Made by a program: the position numbers and the translations under genes. Below are positions 11,721-25,900 of a stretch of DNA of 64,000 nucleotides, piece by piece; within the stretch, counting starts at the first letter, position 1; each line of letters begins with the position of its first letter. Under the pieces are notes generated by a model that was not told the origin of the DNA, did not search any database, and saw only the letters and a list, made by a program, of their open reading frames with translations. Origin of the DNA: Callaeas wilsoni (lineage: Eukaryota > Chordata > Aves > Passeriformes > Callaeidae); contig VWPU01005411.1 in NCBI GenBank assembly GCA_013398955.1, forward strand, positions 21,963-85,962. The letters run 5' to 3'.

Positions 11721-14700
11721 TGAGTCTGCTCCATTCAAGAAGGACCAGAGCCAGTTCAACACCCACGAGCCACCTCGGAGTGTCTGAGGGTCAGGGTGGG
11801 AGGGCTAAAACCTGTCAGGGAGCCAGAGAAAAGCTTCCACAGAAGGGAAAGAGAAACAACAGCATCCTGAAAAACCCTCCTAAGGATGCTTATCTTGGCC
11901 TTCACCTGCTGATTGTGCTGGAAGGAAATGCTGCTCCCCCGGCCACGTGTGCACACTTTAAAATGTACTGGATAGGGGAGAAAAGTCTCTCTTGAAAAGA
12001 TGCAGCCTTCACTGCGTTTGGTTTGTTGGTTTTGCCTCCAGAACTTCCCACAGTTCAATATTCAAATGTCCATTGATTTAACAGTCCATGACCTACAGCT
12101 TTTGTTCATAGGGTGTTTTGTCAGCTCAGTTGTTGCTCAATTCTTTATGTTTTTCACATCATCGATAAACATAAATCCCTTTGGTCTGTGGCTGAGAAGA
12201 GACTAATTCTGAACCTGTGTTTAGTCTCATCTTTTGCAGTTCCAAAAAGTTTGGGGTCTCCATGCACTGCTATTTTTGAGCAGACAGAAAGGAGGAACGA
12301 GGCGATGCCGAAACGATTGAATGTTTCTCTTAACTCTAAAAGAGAAAATTCCTATAGGAAGAGGAGTTCTGTGTCCCTTGCTGTTGGCGAACAGATGGAA
12401 AATGTATCTAGCAGAGGTTTCACTTGCATCAGATTATTTCCTTAGGAACTGCCATTACTGTGCAGATTAATATTCTTTGATGCTGTGCATTTTCTATATG
12501 TGACATCAAAGGTTCCTGCATATCTGTTTGAAATTGTTGAAAGCATTAAAAGGAAACCAAAATCCACTCTGATTTTATTTTCAAGAAGTATTTCTACAAC
12601 AAAGAGCTGTGTTTTAAAAGCCACTAAACAGCTGTTTCAACCCAGAAACATGATATGCAGTGCGTTAATATTGCTTTGTTTCTTCCAATAACATTCTTGT
12701 TGGTATAAATCTTTCTGGAGCACACAAGAGAGCACAGAACCCCACATTCCTACCAACCTGAAACAAAAATATGCACGGTATGAAAATATCAGCAATCAAT
12801 AATTCCCAAACTGGCTTCCATCAGCGGCTGTCCAAACTTACCAGACTGCCCGAGGACAATTTCCTGCAGAAAACCCAGTCTGAACCAAGCGATTACGTGA
12901 ACAAGTGATGATAATGTGCTTTGAAAGTTAAGCCAGGGGTGATTAAATGTCTGTGGGTAATAAACAGAATTAAAAGTATTTAGGAAACAAAGCACAGCTC
13001 CGAACACAACCAGAGCATAGTGTATCATTAGTGGTTGTAAGCAGAAAAACCATTAATTTGTGGGACAAGATAATGGTTGGATGTGAGAATCTGTCCTGTT
13101 TTCTCCACTCTTTAAAATGTCTGCCTGTAAGCTGAGTGCTGCCATCAGCATTTAGCATGCTCGATAAATTTATATATTTCATAAATCCAAGTTGCTTCAA
13201 TGCCCTCAAAAGACTCTTTGGAAAATGCTTTTTGGGAAAGGATAGCTCAACATGAAGAAAATTTGGCTCTTTGCAAAATGTGCAGCATGGATCATGGTGA
13301 TATTTGGGAGAAGCCCCTGGGAGCTGGAACTAGAACATATCAGCTCACGTTTTGATCCATTCACTTGCATCCTATTTCCAGACAATAAAGGATAATAATT
13401 CAAGATTTAAACTTTGATGGCTTCAATTGCTTAGCAACAGATTCACCAAACTCAAATTGTTTCAACTCTGAAATTCAAAGAACTTTTGGGATCTGGAAGA
13501 CAAATGACACATCGATCTGCCTAATTTCATGATTTCTTTTGCTGTAACTGCAGGATAGCAAAGAGGTAAATACACTACAAGCAGTCGTTGTATGCTGTAA
13601 AAAGTGAAGTGATTTGACCTTTAATAAGCTATTAGAAAAAACATTTCTATTTTGAAATAGAAAGGTTTCAGGAAATAATCTTCAGAGCTTGGTGCAGCCC
13701 TGTAGAGCACAAGATTTGAATCAACAGGTCCTTATTGTTGTCAAACAGATTTCCTGATTAGTGTTTAAAAAAAAGAAAGAAAAAATTCTATTTTATGCCA
13801 CTAGATAGAGTCAGTTGGAGCCTGGGGATTTTTGCTATAAATATTGATACGCCCCCGCAATCACTTTTCTGACTCACTCACTTTCTCTTTCCTGTTCCCC
13901 TCTTTGGCTCCGGTTTTCACGCTAACGTTACACTTCTTACTCACCAAGTGTTGCAGTCACTGCTGCCTTCAGCACGGCGTTAAAAGCCTTCCTTCCAAAC
14001 CCGTGGAGGGAAAGCACAGTCTGACAGATCACCTTTTATTTATCCTGCCTGCTTGGGAAGCCACCTGCCTTGGCAGCCAGGCTTCTACTGAGGCAGCACC
14101 TGAGCCGCAGGTCTGGGGAGAAGCTCCCCTCCCTCCTAACGTGGAGCTACGGTTGGCATTGGGTTTGTTGGGAGATTCCCCCTTCCCTCTTCTCCTCCTG
14201 TCCCTCCACAGCCTTTTGCAAGTGCTGTTGGAATGGCCAGATGGAAAGATTTCCACGTGGCAGGGTTGCCTTTTCTTCCTCTCTGAAACAGGATGCTCTA
14301 AAAAGGCCCAAAAGTAAATCCCAACGAAGCCACCAGAGCTTTCCCACAGGTGTTGGAACAGGACAAAGCGCCGTGGAAAATACATTTTTAAACGTGGGTT
14401 CAGCGACCCTGCTCGTGACTAAGGGCTGAGCCAGCTGAAGTCGGAAGGGTGTGACCAATCCTTTGGATGAAGGCGTGCATGGATCACAAGGTCTGTGGCT
14501 GATCCCTCGTGACATTTGGAGGTCTGCAAAACCGGTGTCCACTCCCTTCTCTTTTCCAGCTTTAAATTTACCCTGCAGGTTTCCAAGGTGCTTCAGCTAA
14601 AATCACCATTTTGTGGGAGATGTGAATTGCCAGCCTTGGCTTTCTGCCTTCCTTCGAGTCTGATTCCAGCTTTGCTGAGGTAAATTCTTTTCACTTCTGT

Positions 14701-15286
14701 GCTGAAGAACTGGGTTCTTCATCAGTTTTCAAGCAGGACGATGTTGCCACCTTGCATCTAAAAATACTTTGTTTTATTAATAATATTTTTTGATGGACCT
14801 TCTTCAAGGAAACCCCAGATTCCCTGTATCACCTATTTTTTTCCTTTTGTTCGTTAGACAGATAACTTCACTGGACAAAATAAGCAGCGTTCTCCAACAA
14901 ATAGCTATTATGTTTCATTTGTAACTCATTGTGTTTTTCTGGTCGTTTTATTATTTTATCTCTTTCTCTATTTTCAATCAAGTTTTTTATAAACTAAGTC
15001 AACCTCTATGGTTAAAAATTCCTGTAGTCAAGGGCCTGCCCTTCAAAAGAAAATTCCATCTCTTGTGTACAGTTTTTCAGCATTTTTACTGACATTGTCA
15101 TTAACTCTTTTTCAAGATCCTTCAGCTCTCTTGCATGAATAATCTCTGGTCTAATGACCCCTGTCTGATCTTTAACCAATTTTTGTCAGTCACTGCCCCA
15201 GGCCTTTTCAGTTTATTACCTTGCTTCAATTGCTTTGATAAACCATTTATCTCTGCTAGTGAAGTGACTCTTTAATTCTATATTCT
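11721..15286. other. AT-rich unique sequence, no gene seen
   Basis: No supported gene. The longest frames (157 codons at 13844-14317 plus; 131 codons at 14147-14542 minus) overlap each other on opposite strands in a slightly GC-richer patch and carry no motif I recognise. No transposon was identified. Confidence 0.6.
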
Positions 15287-15490
15287 ATATTAGGAAGAAA
15301 TTCGTCACTGTAAGACACTGGCACAAGTTTCTCAGAGAAGCTGAGGCTGCCCCATCCCTGGAAGTGTCCAAGACCAGGTTGGACAGGGCTTGGAGCAACC
15401 TGGGATAGTGGAAGGTGTCCCTGCCCATGGCAGGAGGTGGAACGAGATGACCTTTAAGATCCCTTCCAACCCAAACCATTCCATGATTCA
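15287..15490 (+). mobile_element. CR1 LINE 3' fragment, short
   Basis: About 200 bases of CR1 3' region on the plus strand, from TTAGGAAGAAATTC through CACTGGCACAAG, GAGGCTGCCCCATCCCTGG, GGAGCAACCTGGGATAGTGG, GAAGGTGTCCCTGCCCATGG and CCCTTCCAACCCAAACCATT, ending at CCATGATTCA. The 3' end is essentially complete and the rest was lost by 5' truncation. It is one of three CR1 pieces within 1.7 kb. Confidence 0.95.
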
Positions 15491-15843
15491 ATTTGTAAAT
15501 AAAAAGAAAGGATGGCTTTGTTTTAAATTGAGGTGTTATTGTCTGTTCTTGGAATTTAAAAAGAGTTTAAAAATAAAGCAAGAGCCTCTCCAAAATGAGA
15601 TGTTAAGATATTCAAACACAGCTGACAATCGAATGAACCGCTCACAGTCTTGAAAGCAGGCAAGGTTTCCTTCCCAAAAATGTGGCTGTAGAGATGGAAT
15701 CACTGCAGGCTGTGCTGGGTCAGGCTTGTTTTTTCTAGTTTTACCAATTCCCCTTGATCCCTGGCTTCAGGTGAACTTACGACAAACTTGCTGCTCTGTG
15801 TTGAACACCACTCCTGCAGCACACTAATTGCTGCATCATTAAT

Positions 15844-16060
15844 TATCCTTCATCCTAATATCCAGTCTAAACCTGCTCTGTCAGTTTGAAGCCATTCCCC
15901 CTTGTTCTCTCACTCCAGACCCTTGTAAAGTCTCTCTCTATTTTTCAGGCACTGGAAGGTCACTTTTAGGTCACCCCAAAGCCTTCTCTTCTCCACGCTG
16001 AACAACCCCAATTCTCCCAACTTTTCCTCCTAGGAGAGGTGCTCCATGATCCCCCTGGGG
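15844..16060 (-). mobile_element. CR1 LINE fragment, minus strand, 3' end missing
   Basis: Complement of CR1 3' ORF2 sequence: CCTAATATCCAGTCTAAACC, CAGTTTGAAGCCATTCCCCC, CAGGCACTGGAAGGTCAC and TCTCCACGCTGAACAACCCC, ending near AGGAGAGGTGCTCCATGATC. The terminal segment of about 150 bases that should lie at the low-coordinate side is absent, so this piece is truncated at both ends. It has the opposite orientation to its CR1 neighbours at 15287 and 16756. Confidence 0.9.
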
Positions 16061-16755
16061 CCGAGAGCACCCAAACACAGAGAGTGACACAGTCTGTCCC
16101 AGTCTGACCGGTGGCTGCTCATCCTCTCCTCCCTGGGCATCCCTGCAGGGAGAGCAGGACATCCAAAATCTGCTGCTCCCCAGGCAAGGCAGAGACGAGG
16201 CAGGAAAGGGAGGAAACCAGAGGACATCTGGGCATGTGCCTGCCCTCCTCCTGCCTTTGTTTTCCCTGCTCCTTGGCTATAAATAGAGATGCCAATCTCC
16301 AGAGCTGTCAATCCAACATCCTCCACCCTCATGAAGGTAACGTTTAAAAAGTGACACAGATTGAACATGTAAAATGCTCTTTAATTTTCATGTAAATTCC
16401 ATCTCAGCTCTCCTGAGTCTGGAGGTGTCCAAAATTTGAGAAGCAGAAAATAGAAGACTTTAAAAGAAACATTGAGCTATTTGCCAGCTTCCCTGTATAA
16501 AAAGCATTTAAATATGCAGTGTTCTCAGTCTTTAAATACCACGAACTGGGCTTTATATTCTCATTTTTTTTCACGCTCTGCTCGTGATTGGGGTGTCAAA
16601 GTCGAGCTGTTTGTTGTCTGAGCACTTTTGCATTCTGTTTTGCAGAGTGAGGGTTATCCTTGTAACAAGCAGCCCCACCATTCCCAGTGGTTGCCAGCTC
16701 ATCACTTAATTACTGCTCCTGGCCCTCAGCTCACTGGGTTGTGCCACACTGGTTA

Positions 16756-16948
16756 CTGTGAAGGTGGTGAGGCCCTGGCACAGCCTGCCCAGAGGAGTTG
16801 TGGATTCTCCATCCCTGGAAGTGTCCAAGGCCTGTTTGGGTGAAGCTCTGTGCAACCTGGTCTGGTGGAAGGTGTCCCTGCCCGTGGCGAAGAGGTGGAA
16901 CAAGATGATCTTTGAGATCCCTTCCAACCCAACCCATTCTGTGATTCT
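16756..16948 (+). mobile_element. CR1 LINE 3' fragment, short
   Basis: Plus-strand CR1 3' end: AAGGTGGTGAGGCCCTGGC, CATCCCTGGAAGTGTCCAAG, GTGGAAGGTGTCCCTGCCCG, GAACAAGATGATCTTTGAG and CCCTTCCAACCCAACCC, ending at ATTCTGTGATTCT. Its 3' end is complete. It begins at a different point from the 15287 copy, so it is an independent 5'-truncated insertion. Confidence 0.95.
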
Positions 16949-19900
16949 CTGCCACCCAGCTGAGGTTTGAGCTGGAAAATTTGTTGAAATGTTGTTTTAA
17001 AGTGCTTGCTTCACTGTGTTTTAAGAGAACAGGCGCTGGGTACTGTAGGACAGGAAGATGAAAATCAGCTGCTGTCCCTTTTCCATCCATCCATGTCGCA
17101 GCTCTGGTCCTGTAAAACCTCTCCCGTCTCACCTCGGCTGACATCGCTGCAGCAAAACTGCTGCTCCTGGGAGGATGACTTAGAGTAGATGCAAGAGGTC
17201 TCAGCAGGGTTTAGCACTTGATTCACATATTTCTGGTTAAAAAGAAAAAAATAGTTGCACGAGAGAGCGAAAAGATCAAGGCAGAGCCGGGCCGAGAGTG
17301 CCTGCAGGCAGAGCAGCAGAGACGTGCCAGACTTATTAGAGGCCCCTCTCAGGTTTCCAGAAATGAAGATGAAAACCCATCCTTTTATCATCCCTGAAAC
17401 ACTTTTTTTATCCTGAAGGATCCCCTGCTGTGGACACACACACACTTTGCCTGGGTCCACTGGCAAACTGGGTTATGAACACAGTGCCCCAAAATATGCT
17501 TAATTTTTCCTCCTGGCTTAGAGAAATATTGAAATAAGATTAATATTGCTTCCAGTCAGCTGGGGATCTGCTTCATTCTTGGGCAATCCTAAGAAGGTGA
17601 AACTATTTACACGTTTTCAGAAGACTGGAACAAAGGGGTGGAGTGGACCAAGCCTTGTGTTTGATTATGGAATGCACCAGGGAACACTGAAATAAAGCAG
17701 AACTGTGCAGGCTGATGTGTTTTTCCCCCTGTTCTTCAACATTTGAATGCAGAAGGAATTTTCTCCTAGATGTTTATTCCTGGTTTTTCGGTGAGACAGA
17801 GAGGATGTGGGAATTTTGTGGTGACAGGGCAGCTTTGGGGCTGTTGCGGTGGGAAAGTGGGGCTGGTGAATCCATTCAGAGAGATTATTCCAACCTTTCT
17901 CCAACGACAGCTGATGTGCAGCTTCTTTTCCACATCATGCTCAATACTGGGGTGCTCCTCTGGGATTTTCAAATTACCTAAAGGGGGCTTTGAAATGAAA
18001 AGGTCTCGCAGTGAATTTTGTCTTTTTTTTTCTGGCTGCAAACTGCGAGCGAGAAGATTATCTCAAATCTCTGGGTTTTTTTGGTCTTTGCCTACATTAA
18101 TTGAGTGATTTCTGGAAGCAAGTTGGGTTTGTGACACCCTGTAATGATCCTTAACTGACGTACGATATCAGGTGGTAAAACATTGCTCCTCTTACTGCAC
18201 ATTATACTCACAGAGTGTATTTTTCTCATTTAAATGGATTTATAAATATGCAGAAAAGCTTTCCTGGGGAATATCATACCATCCTAATTTTACTTTTGCT
18301 GAATGATGTCCAATCTCTGCTTAAAATTCCCTGTTCTGATGAGTATTCCAGCTGGCAAACTAGAGCAGTCAGAGTAAATTCATTTCAAAGTGCAAATTAA
18401 TATTTGCCAAGATGCACTCACTCTCTTTGCAGCATTCAATCAGCTCTCCCTGAAGCATAATGGGTGGAGAGAGTGAAATGGATGAGATACCTATTGCAAT
18501 TCACATTAATGTTACTAATGGGAGTCGTAAATGAGAATTGGATCAGGCACTAGATGAATTCATATGTCTCTCCAGTACTTAATTAATCAGTCAGTTTATC
18601 AGTAATTATGAATACAGCACTTCTGATCTTCAGGAAAAGCTCATCCCCCTCCCAGAAACCATGCACAGATCTGATTTTCATGGCTGAGAAGTGAACATTT
18701 ATGAGTTGCTCACTACAGTTCTGTTTTGTTTGTGGGTTTTTTTGTATCGTTTGGCATTTTTCTTTTGTTTTGCTTTGTGGTTTTGTTTTTGGTTTTTTTT
18801 TTCCAGCTGAAAAGTTTCTCGCTTTTTTCTAGTTTTACTAAATGAGCATTTCCATAGAAAGCACATATTCCCACTGGAGATTTTATATGAAAATAGCCTT
18901 TTAATCACCTTTAATCAGAACTGTTTAAAACGTAATCCAACCATTTGCTGAATTTGTACATGTCATCAATCACTAGAAATGGTTGTGTCCAGATGTTTTG
19001 AGATTGCGTTAATTTGTGATATTTAAGACTGATTTTTATACTGGTATTTCATCAGATAGTTTAGTGGGACATTTCAAAATTAGTGACAGACTCGTTACAA
19101 AGAGTTTGTTTTGTCATTTGGGGGTAACAATCAACTTCATTTGTTTTACTTGATGAAGGAGAGAAATAATTCCACAGTACAATGTGTCTGAATCCTGCCA
19201 CCTCTTCCATTTCAGGTGCTTACTTAAGTTGGGTCTCATCTGGAGAAAGAATGGCCCAAACCACTGATCTTTTGAATTATCCTTGAAATTAAGAGGCAAA
19301 GGCACTGCTGGAACCTGCCAGTACTGTGGGAATGGGACCTGAGAAAAAGCAATGTGGGCAAAAAGGGCATGAGGAAAACGTTTGGGTTTCAGCCCAGATG
19401 CTGCTGAGGTAGTCCAGTCCCACTGGTGGCTCTGGGGACTGCGTGAGCTTCAGGTTTGGAGGACTTAAAACAAGATTTGTCTTGGAGGGATCTTGGACTT
19501 GAAGCAACGTTTGTGTCCTGGTGCTTTGGGTTTCTGGACTCTGGTGATTGTGTTGAGAACGAGGAGGGAAGGAGGAATGAAGAAGATGGGCATCTTGGAA
19601 TTGCTTGTTTTTCTTGGACAGAGGTTGGGAACAGGGCAAATGAGTTTGAATACAAGATGGAAAAAATAATCCATGGAACTGATGGTCTTTTCAGCTTTTA
19701 AGCCTGTGTCTTCTCATGTGCATCTTCACCAAGACATGAAACCACGAAAACTCTGAATGTAGCAAGGCCAAGATAATTAATTTTTAGGGTTTTGCTTCTG
19801 TGGTGTGAGATCGTGGGGAGATTTTTAACAGTGGCTTGATCTTAGTTGATTTATTCTGCAGATCTGTGCTGGTTTTTGTTGTGGTGGAGTATAAATCAAG

Positions 19901-22900
19901 AGCAAGAAACCCAGGAAGGAGTGGATTACAGTATATTGGATTAAACTCAGAGCTTGTCATCAGTAACTCTCTCTTTTGTGGGTGATTAGTGGAGAATTAA
20001 ATTACCCATGTGGATAATTTGAATAAACACTCTGGGAGCTGGCAAACTGACGTTTTTGGTTTGGCATTATTTTTTCCTTTCATTTTGTTCTCTCTTTTCT
20101 AACTTTAGTATGCATTATTCACTTACAAAGATGGCTATATTTTCAGTATAAAATATGTATTTTCTAAAAAAGGAGAACAAATTCAAATATTTGTTTCATT
20201 TGAAAACTGGCATATTAGATGTTTTTTTTTCCTAAACCTTCTGTAGAGTCAGCTCAGTTTCAAACTTTTCACATATATTAAAAAGATTGAACTTCAGGAA
20301 GCTAGCAGGATATATATATTTTTTAATTCAATCCCTCCCTCAGTTTCCATCTGTATTGAGTTTAAAGTAGACTTGCATTAGGTAGCAGATTTTCACACAT
20401 CAGTAACCTGCCTCACGGGCTGTTCTCTTTCTATAAATACTGAAGATCATATTGAGTTTATACTGAAGAGCACAAAGCTTTCCCAGGGTGAAAACACGGT
20501 GCCCTTGGATTGCTCCATGGGTTGTGTGGGGATGTGGGGGCACTAAAATATTCTCCTGAAGCCATCCTAGTCAAGCGGGACAGTTGAAGATGACAGTCAG
20601 AGTTTTTTTTCCTCTTTCTTTACATCCTCGGCGGCCTTTTGTGGTTGCAGTGACACGAAATAAATCAGCCCCTTCAGCCTGAGGAGTAGAGTTCATTCCT
20701 GTGGTTGTTACATCCCTGATCAGGAGGGTGAGGGCTGGATTTTAGGGTTTTAACCATCTTCCTGTGTATTCCTGTTCTTCTTCAAGTAGCTGGGACAGAG
20801 AGGGTGCATCATCACTACAAGGAAGGTCACAAGCAGCTCAGACTGAGGGCACAGTCCTGGTCTTGCTCCTGGCTGGACTGGACTCAAGGATTTCGTGGCT
20901 CCAGTGCCCTGGTGGTAGGACTGGTCTCCAGGTGGTTCCCAGCATGGAGAAAAGGGGATCTTATCCGCTCTGGCTGGTCCGGGAGCCTGAGCGGAGCCTG
21001 GTGTGGAACCGTCCCTCTCCGGCTGTGTGCGAACGCTCTCCGCTGACACTGGAAACGTTCAATCCATACTTTCCCAAGGACAGCTTGGATTTCAGTGGGT
21101 TGGTGATGGAACCGTGGGGGATGCAGCAGCGTTCCTGACCCCGGAGGACCTTTCCTGTGAGCAGTTAACAACTATTTAATGACTGAGTAGTTTTGATGTT
21201 CCGCTAATGCTGCTTCCCTTGCTCCCTTGTAGTAGGTCTTTTCCAGTTCCTTAAGCTTCTTCACCGCCTGCCTGAGCCAAGAGCTTTGCGGTTTTAATGA
21301 GAAAGGAATGACTCGCTAGACTCGGGCATAAAGATATTTATTTGCCTTGTACGTGCAGGCTGGAAGGAAATCCTTTAATTAAAGACCTGAGAGGTCGGAG
21401 GAGATGTATGGGATGAATGAACCCGGCTCGTTTATCAGTATGTGTATGAACAGGCATGGATTCAACGAACTGGTGAAAGCACAGGAGGTGTAATTTGTGC
21501 AGTGAAAATGTGAATAATGGGAAGGAAAATCCAGGGAGGCTTTTCTGCCTAAATAGTCAAAGTGAGAACAGAGCAGGGATCAGTTAAAAAAGCACACACA
21601 TGGCCAGACTCCCCTGTGTTAAAAACACCTCCAGAATCACTGTTCACTCATCAGAGAGAATTGGATCTCTGAGAATAAGTGTTTAAACAGTTTTAGAATA
21701 TTTTTAATAGATATATTAAATACAATAAATAAGAGAAAAAGGAGGAAGATACAGTTACAGAAGTATAAGGTAGATACTGCAAGGCCCTATTTACAAAGGA
21801 ATGATTTTGGATTTGGCTATTTTGGAACCACCAAACCTGAATGGGATTTCAGTAATGAGGGATTCAACGCATCACAGGGTCTGGGGGTCTGTCTGACACT
21901 ATCAAGTGAAAAATTTGCAGTCAAAAAAAAGCATTCTAATATAGGAAAGATAAGAAAGAACCAGCAATTTTAGTAAAGTTAAATAAAAGACTAATTAATA
22001 ATTTAATAAATTCTTTGGTTTTTAATGAATTTTGTTTCTGTAATGGAAAATTCAGGTTCATTCAGCTCAGCAGCTTCTGACACCAGTTGCCAGTGAGTGC
22101 ATCAAGGTAAGACATGTCTGATCACCGTGGAGAAGTGGCAAAGGATGGAGAAATTCCAGAAGAACAGAGCTGCCCTGAAGCCGCCCTGCAACGAGAATTG
22201 TAGCCTTGGGACAGTGGAGCATCTGTTTGCAAACATCCCTGTGTTCAACTCAGAGATAAAGCAATGTAAGTCCTGGCTGCAGGGAATCCCCAATCTCCCA
22301 TTAAGCAAATAACATTGTGGTAAGGAGTGTACTGAGAGAGGAAAACTCCCTTCTGGAGTCTAACTGGGTATTGGCATCTTTTTAACAGTGCTGGTTTTGG
22401 TCACCTCTGCTTTAGGAAGACTGTGCTTGGTGGTAACACTCCTGGAATTGCCCCCATGATTCAGATAATCCAAATTACTCCCTTGGTTCTGTGACTCCTC
22501 ATTCCCACACTCTTATTTCCCTGCCGTTGTGACCCCAGAGCTATTCTTGTGTGGATATTTTCTTTCAGTTCAACCATCACGGTACTGATTCCTGGATCAA
22601 CAGAAATTTGGCCCATCCTTTACCACTACCTGAAAACTCTTCAGCTTCTTTATATCTCTCCAAAAATACTAAGTGGGTCCTTTGTGCCCAGCCCTCTTTC
22701 TCGCCTTCAGTGGGTGTGCTCTGTTGACTGAGGCAGCCTTTTCCTGGCGGCTCTGGAAGGCCCCTCTTCCATGTGCTTGGAGCATCCCCCTCTGCAGAGG
22801 CTGAGCCTGCTGGTCTTGGTGCTGAGCTGGGGCCATGCTTTGCTTCGTTCATTTATTGCCATGGAATTAAAAGTATTTTGCTTCAAAAATAATGGCTAAG

Positions 22901-25900
22901 TAGGGCAGGGTAGCGAGTTAAAAATAAGCTGTGACATGCTTCAAGCATTCCTTCATGTCCACTTAGATCTGATTGCTGAGCTGCTGCGGTGACCACTGTC
23001 ACAAACATTTCCCTGCATCAGGAGAGGAGTGAATGCAGCATCTTCCTGACTGCTGGGCTCCAGGACTGGGGCTGCAGAGAAAAATGCAAAACTGCACTAT
23101 CCCAACCGTGGCATGTGATGAGAAACGATCTCTATCGGCAAATCCAGCTTTAAAACCCTGTACCAAAATCATTGCTCCATTATTTAGAGGGTATGGGTGG
23201 AGCAGGCCGATCACCAGCCACTGCTATTACTCTGTTCCTGATGCTCTAAAAGTTTTGGAAGGAGACAGGCTGAAGTTGTTCAGTTATTAATAGAGATGTT
23301 ATATTTTATTCATTTTGAATGAAAAAAACATAGGGTGTGATATAAGATTCCCTGAAGTTGAAGGGCTACATGTTTTCAGTGCATTGAGTCATTGGAGAGA
23401 AGTCGAGCAAGTGACATTAAAAACCTCCATTCTGAGGGAATCTTTTTCTACAAATCTCTCAGTGGTCTCCTCACAGCATCCAGCCAACCACACCAGCTGC
23501 TCTCCAGGTCCTCTCTCCTTCGTGGGGACTCTTGTGAGTGCTCCTGTACCCCATTTACTGAACAAATGATTTGAGCACAGCCCTGCACCTCTGCGCTATG
23601 GAAACAGCGCTGTGGGATTGGGATCTCTGTCCTGCCTCCTGCCAGGATGTGCCAAAGGAAGCCAAAAAATACAGAGCTGAGCTATTTAGCACATATTTTG
23701 CCTTTGGTTTAGGTCAAGGCTCTGAACACTGTGCCAGCACAGGGTGCAGGAGGAAAAGAGTAGCACAGACTTTTCCGTCCGAGCTGCAGAGCAGGACAGG
23801 TTGGGTTGTGTGAGTCCCTCTGGCCTGTTCATGAATTCACCCTTGTCCACAGGCGTGGATAACTCCGTGCTGAGTAGCTGCACTGGTTTTACTGGGTGCA
23901 GCCTGCTCGGGACTGACAGCTTGGATGGAGCAGATTCCCACAGCCCTGGAACCAACGATCAGCTCCTATTAATGCTCAGAGGCTGTGACGAGCGCGGAGC
24001 ACTTGGGGGTTGACACCTGTTCAGTGCTGGTTAATCCTGAATTTGTCCCATTAAAACACAATCATGCTGTCATTTCAAATGTGGCTGTTTTCTGTACAGA
24101 CATGCACAGAACTGAAAATCCTACCTTTTTTTTATTCCGCTCCAGCTGCCTGGAGGAGATAAGTCCTATCAATATCTCAGTTCCATGCTTTCTATCTACC
24201 AGAGGCAGGAATCCAATACACAGATATCACAGAGCCATCCCCCTGCTAATGAGTGGGTGGATAGAAATACGGCACCATGGACAGGTGCATATTTTGTAAT
24301 TCCTCTTTAGAGATTTTATTAAGGTGAATTTGCAAGTTTCCTCCCCTGCCATTTTTGTAACCATCAGTGGTTTTGCTGCTCATTTACATTTTCAGCCTAG
24401 CCAAAATTGTCCCAGTTTCTCATTTATTGGTTCCTGAGTGTTAATCCAGTACACGTATTTTTCCTAAATGCTAAAGGCAAACTCTATCTTGCAGGGAAAA
24501 TAAATTGTGTCATCAGGTAAGATGCTGGTACCAAAAATAACTTCAAAAATAAATGGAAAGCAAAGAACTAATGTCTGTTGAACTTCCAACCTGTCTCTAA
24601 GAACAGAAGTTTTGCTATGGGATTATTCAGAAACGAAAAACTCATAGGAAAGGAAATGCCAAACCCAAAAAGTTACAGGACATAATGCTTTTAAATTCAT
24701 GGGAACTCCAGAAATTTACAATAAACCCCAACCTTTTCCAAAGACCTGCTCCAGGTCCCTGATAATTGTTGATGGAAGTTTGCTGGTGGGGTTTGGCTCC
24801 TGTTCTCCCAGCCATATGCAGACTCACGCAAGGAGACATCAAAACTGGTACCATCTGTGGCTGATAGTTTATAAGCCTTAATTAGTCAAAGTTTATCCTT
24901 ACACTGAACACAACCAGTGTGTTTAGCAGACAGTAGGCCCACACATGTCAGCAAGAAGATTTCCTCTGTCTGTGCCATCATCCATGTCAGAGGAGTGGGA
25001 GGGGAGCTCAAAGGAGATGGCTACAAAAGGCTGCAAAGAGAGACTTTTCCCCGTGGCATTCCAAGGACAAGGTTAACACAGGCGTTTTCATGTATCCCAT
25101 GGGATAACTACTCTGTGGCTTGTTAGCAGAGACTGGAACACTTGTGCTTGAAACTTGTAATGCTTCAACTAAAATGGATGCTTGATGTGATGTCTCGGTG
25201 ACATCTGTCATCCCCAGCACTGTCACGCAGAAAGGCTCTAATGTCTAGAAAATCAGTTTTAACAACTTCAGCCTTCTTTGAATTGTGATCAAGACCCATC
25301 TTGGGCTGGGATTCCTATAATCTGATTTCAGGCAGGTTTGACAGCTAGTTTAGCAGGATTGTCAGTGATTTCTCCCCACCCCAAGATAAGAGCCAGATGT
25401 CTGTCTCTCTTCTCTGACTTGAGGAGTAGTTTTGATTCAACTTCTGCTTTCAGTCTTAGGCGAGTGCAATCCTTTGGTGTAGAGGTGCTTTACAATATTT
25501 TTTGTTGCTTCCACCCTCACTCTGTCAGGATTTAGCTTCAGGTGTCTGGAATTAAACACCATCAAGGCAATCTTTAATGTCACAGATCCCTGAATGTATT
25601 TTTCTTGCACTGGTTCCATCCAGCTCTGCTCCAGGAGCATCCCCAGAGTTAGGCCAGGGGTTTGCTCCAGGCAGCTCTGTTGGGGAAAGGAGATAGCAGA
25701 GCCTTTATCTCTAAGGTTAATCCTTTTGAAAGCTAGGGGATCATAGCACTGAACCTCAACTAAGACAGCATGAGCTACCTCCCTCTTTCATGTTACTGAC
25801 TGATAAGTGGAGCAGAGCTGGCTCCAGTTTTGGAGGCAGATGCAAAACAGTTCTTCCAGATGGAAGCCAGAGTGAAGCAGGCAAGGTGCCATCTGGAAAG

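Noticed and set aside
19289..19639. 116-codon minus-strand Ser/Pro/Gln-rich frame as a gene or processed pseudogene
   Set aside because: Low-complexity composition, overlap with frames on both strands, no recognised family, and no poly-A tail or flanking duplication.
21640..21920. AT-rich block with AATAAA words as an LTR
   Set aside because: No paired TG...CA ends, no target duplication and no CCAAT box at the right distance; AT richness alone yields these words.
23256..23283. Possible CR1 segment (GACAGGCTGAAGTTGTTCAG)
   Set aside because: Only about 25 bases match and neither side continues the CR1 order, so chance is adequate.
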